The notes beneath the pieces are model-generated. The model did no database searches, was not told the origin of the DNA, and worked only from the letters and a program-made list of their open reading frames with translations. DNA of 5,756 nt. It comes from an uncultured Burkholderiales bacterium. GTDB lineage: Bacteria; Pseudomonadota; Gammaproteobacteria; Burkholderiales; Burkholderiaceae_C. Positions 5,736 through 5,756 of this stretch are shown piece after piece (positions within the stretch are counted from its first letter, which is position 1; each line of letters begins with the position of its first letter). The stretch lies in assembly GCA_903952885.1 (NCBI GenBank), contig CAJBHE010000232.1:1-5756 (forward strand), written 5' to 3'. The position numbers and the translations under genes are program-made.

Positions 5736-5756
5736 CTCTTTGTTGATGCACTAATG

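Larger units (their letters stand above)
5574..5756. other. Intergenic region after glyA, no gene found
   Basis: I found no convincing coding sequence here. The ATG at 5746 meets a stop after one codon, and the ATG at 5754 is cut off by the window edge and lacks a ribosome site. Apart from the two inverted repeats listed separately, CATGAAGA (5587-5594) is repeated inverted as TCTTCATG (5652-5659), and CTCGT (5602-5606) pairs with ACGAG (5630-5634). The stretch is therefore unusually rich in possible RNA stems. In related bacteria nrdR often follows glyA, but none of it is visible. Confidence 0.6.

Overview
The window looks like a chromosomal housekeeping segment of a betaproteobacterium, most likely Burkholderiales/Comamonadaceae (Limnohabitans, Rhodoferax or Acidovorax-like). 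This rests on the GlyA and LpxH sequence style, moderately high GC, and the gene set lpxH / DUF349 protein / lytic transglycosylase / glyA. The genus is an inference from memory of these families, not a search. I see no mobile element, CRISPR array, rRNA or tRNA.

Layout: (1) The 3' part of lpxH (+, lipid A synthesis) enters from the left edge and ends at 433. (2) A large DUF349-domain gene (-, 3189 to 430) converges on it. The two stop codons overlap, and the DUF349 gene's apparent terminator hairpin lies inside the last codons of lpxH. (3) A compact 77-bp AT-rich divergent region (3190-3266) separates the DUF349 gene from a membrane-anchored lytic transglycosylase (+, 3267-4103). (4) The 182-bp leader before glyA holds a convincing ZTP/ZMP (pfl-motif) riboswitch. 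It has P1, an extra hairpin, P2, a linker hairpin, P3 and a 5-bp pseudoknot, preceded by a -10 box placed so that transcription would start at P1. It is followed by a U8 tract, a Shine-Dalgarno (SD) sequence and a downstream strand that could compete with P3. (5) glyA (+, 4286-5530), serine hydroxymethyltransferase, ends at a strong intrinsic terminator. (6) The last ~180 bp are non-coding as far as I can see, but hold a 17-bp inverted repeat (one mismatch) and a separate perfect 8-bp hairpin.

Functionally, lpxH and the transglycosylase both concern the envelope (lipid A and peptidoglycan), and the DUF349 protein is of unknown role. glyA is a separate one-carbon/folate unit: ZTP/ZMP builds up when 10-formyl-THF is short, and a riboswitch sensing it would raise production of the enzyme that loads one-carbon units onto THF. 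The most rewarding part of the window is this riboswitch and its expression platform. The unexplained inverted repeats downstream of glyA come next.
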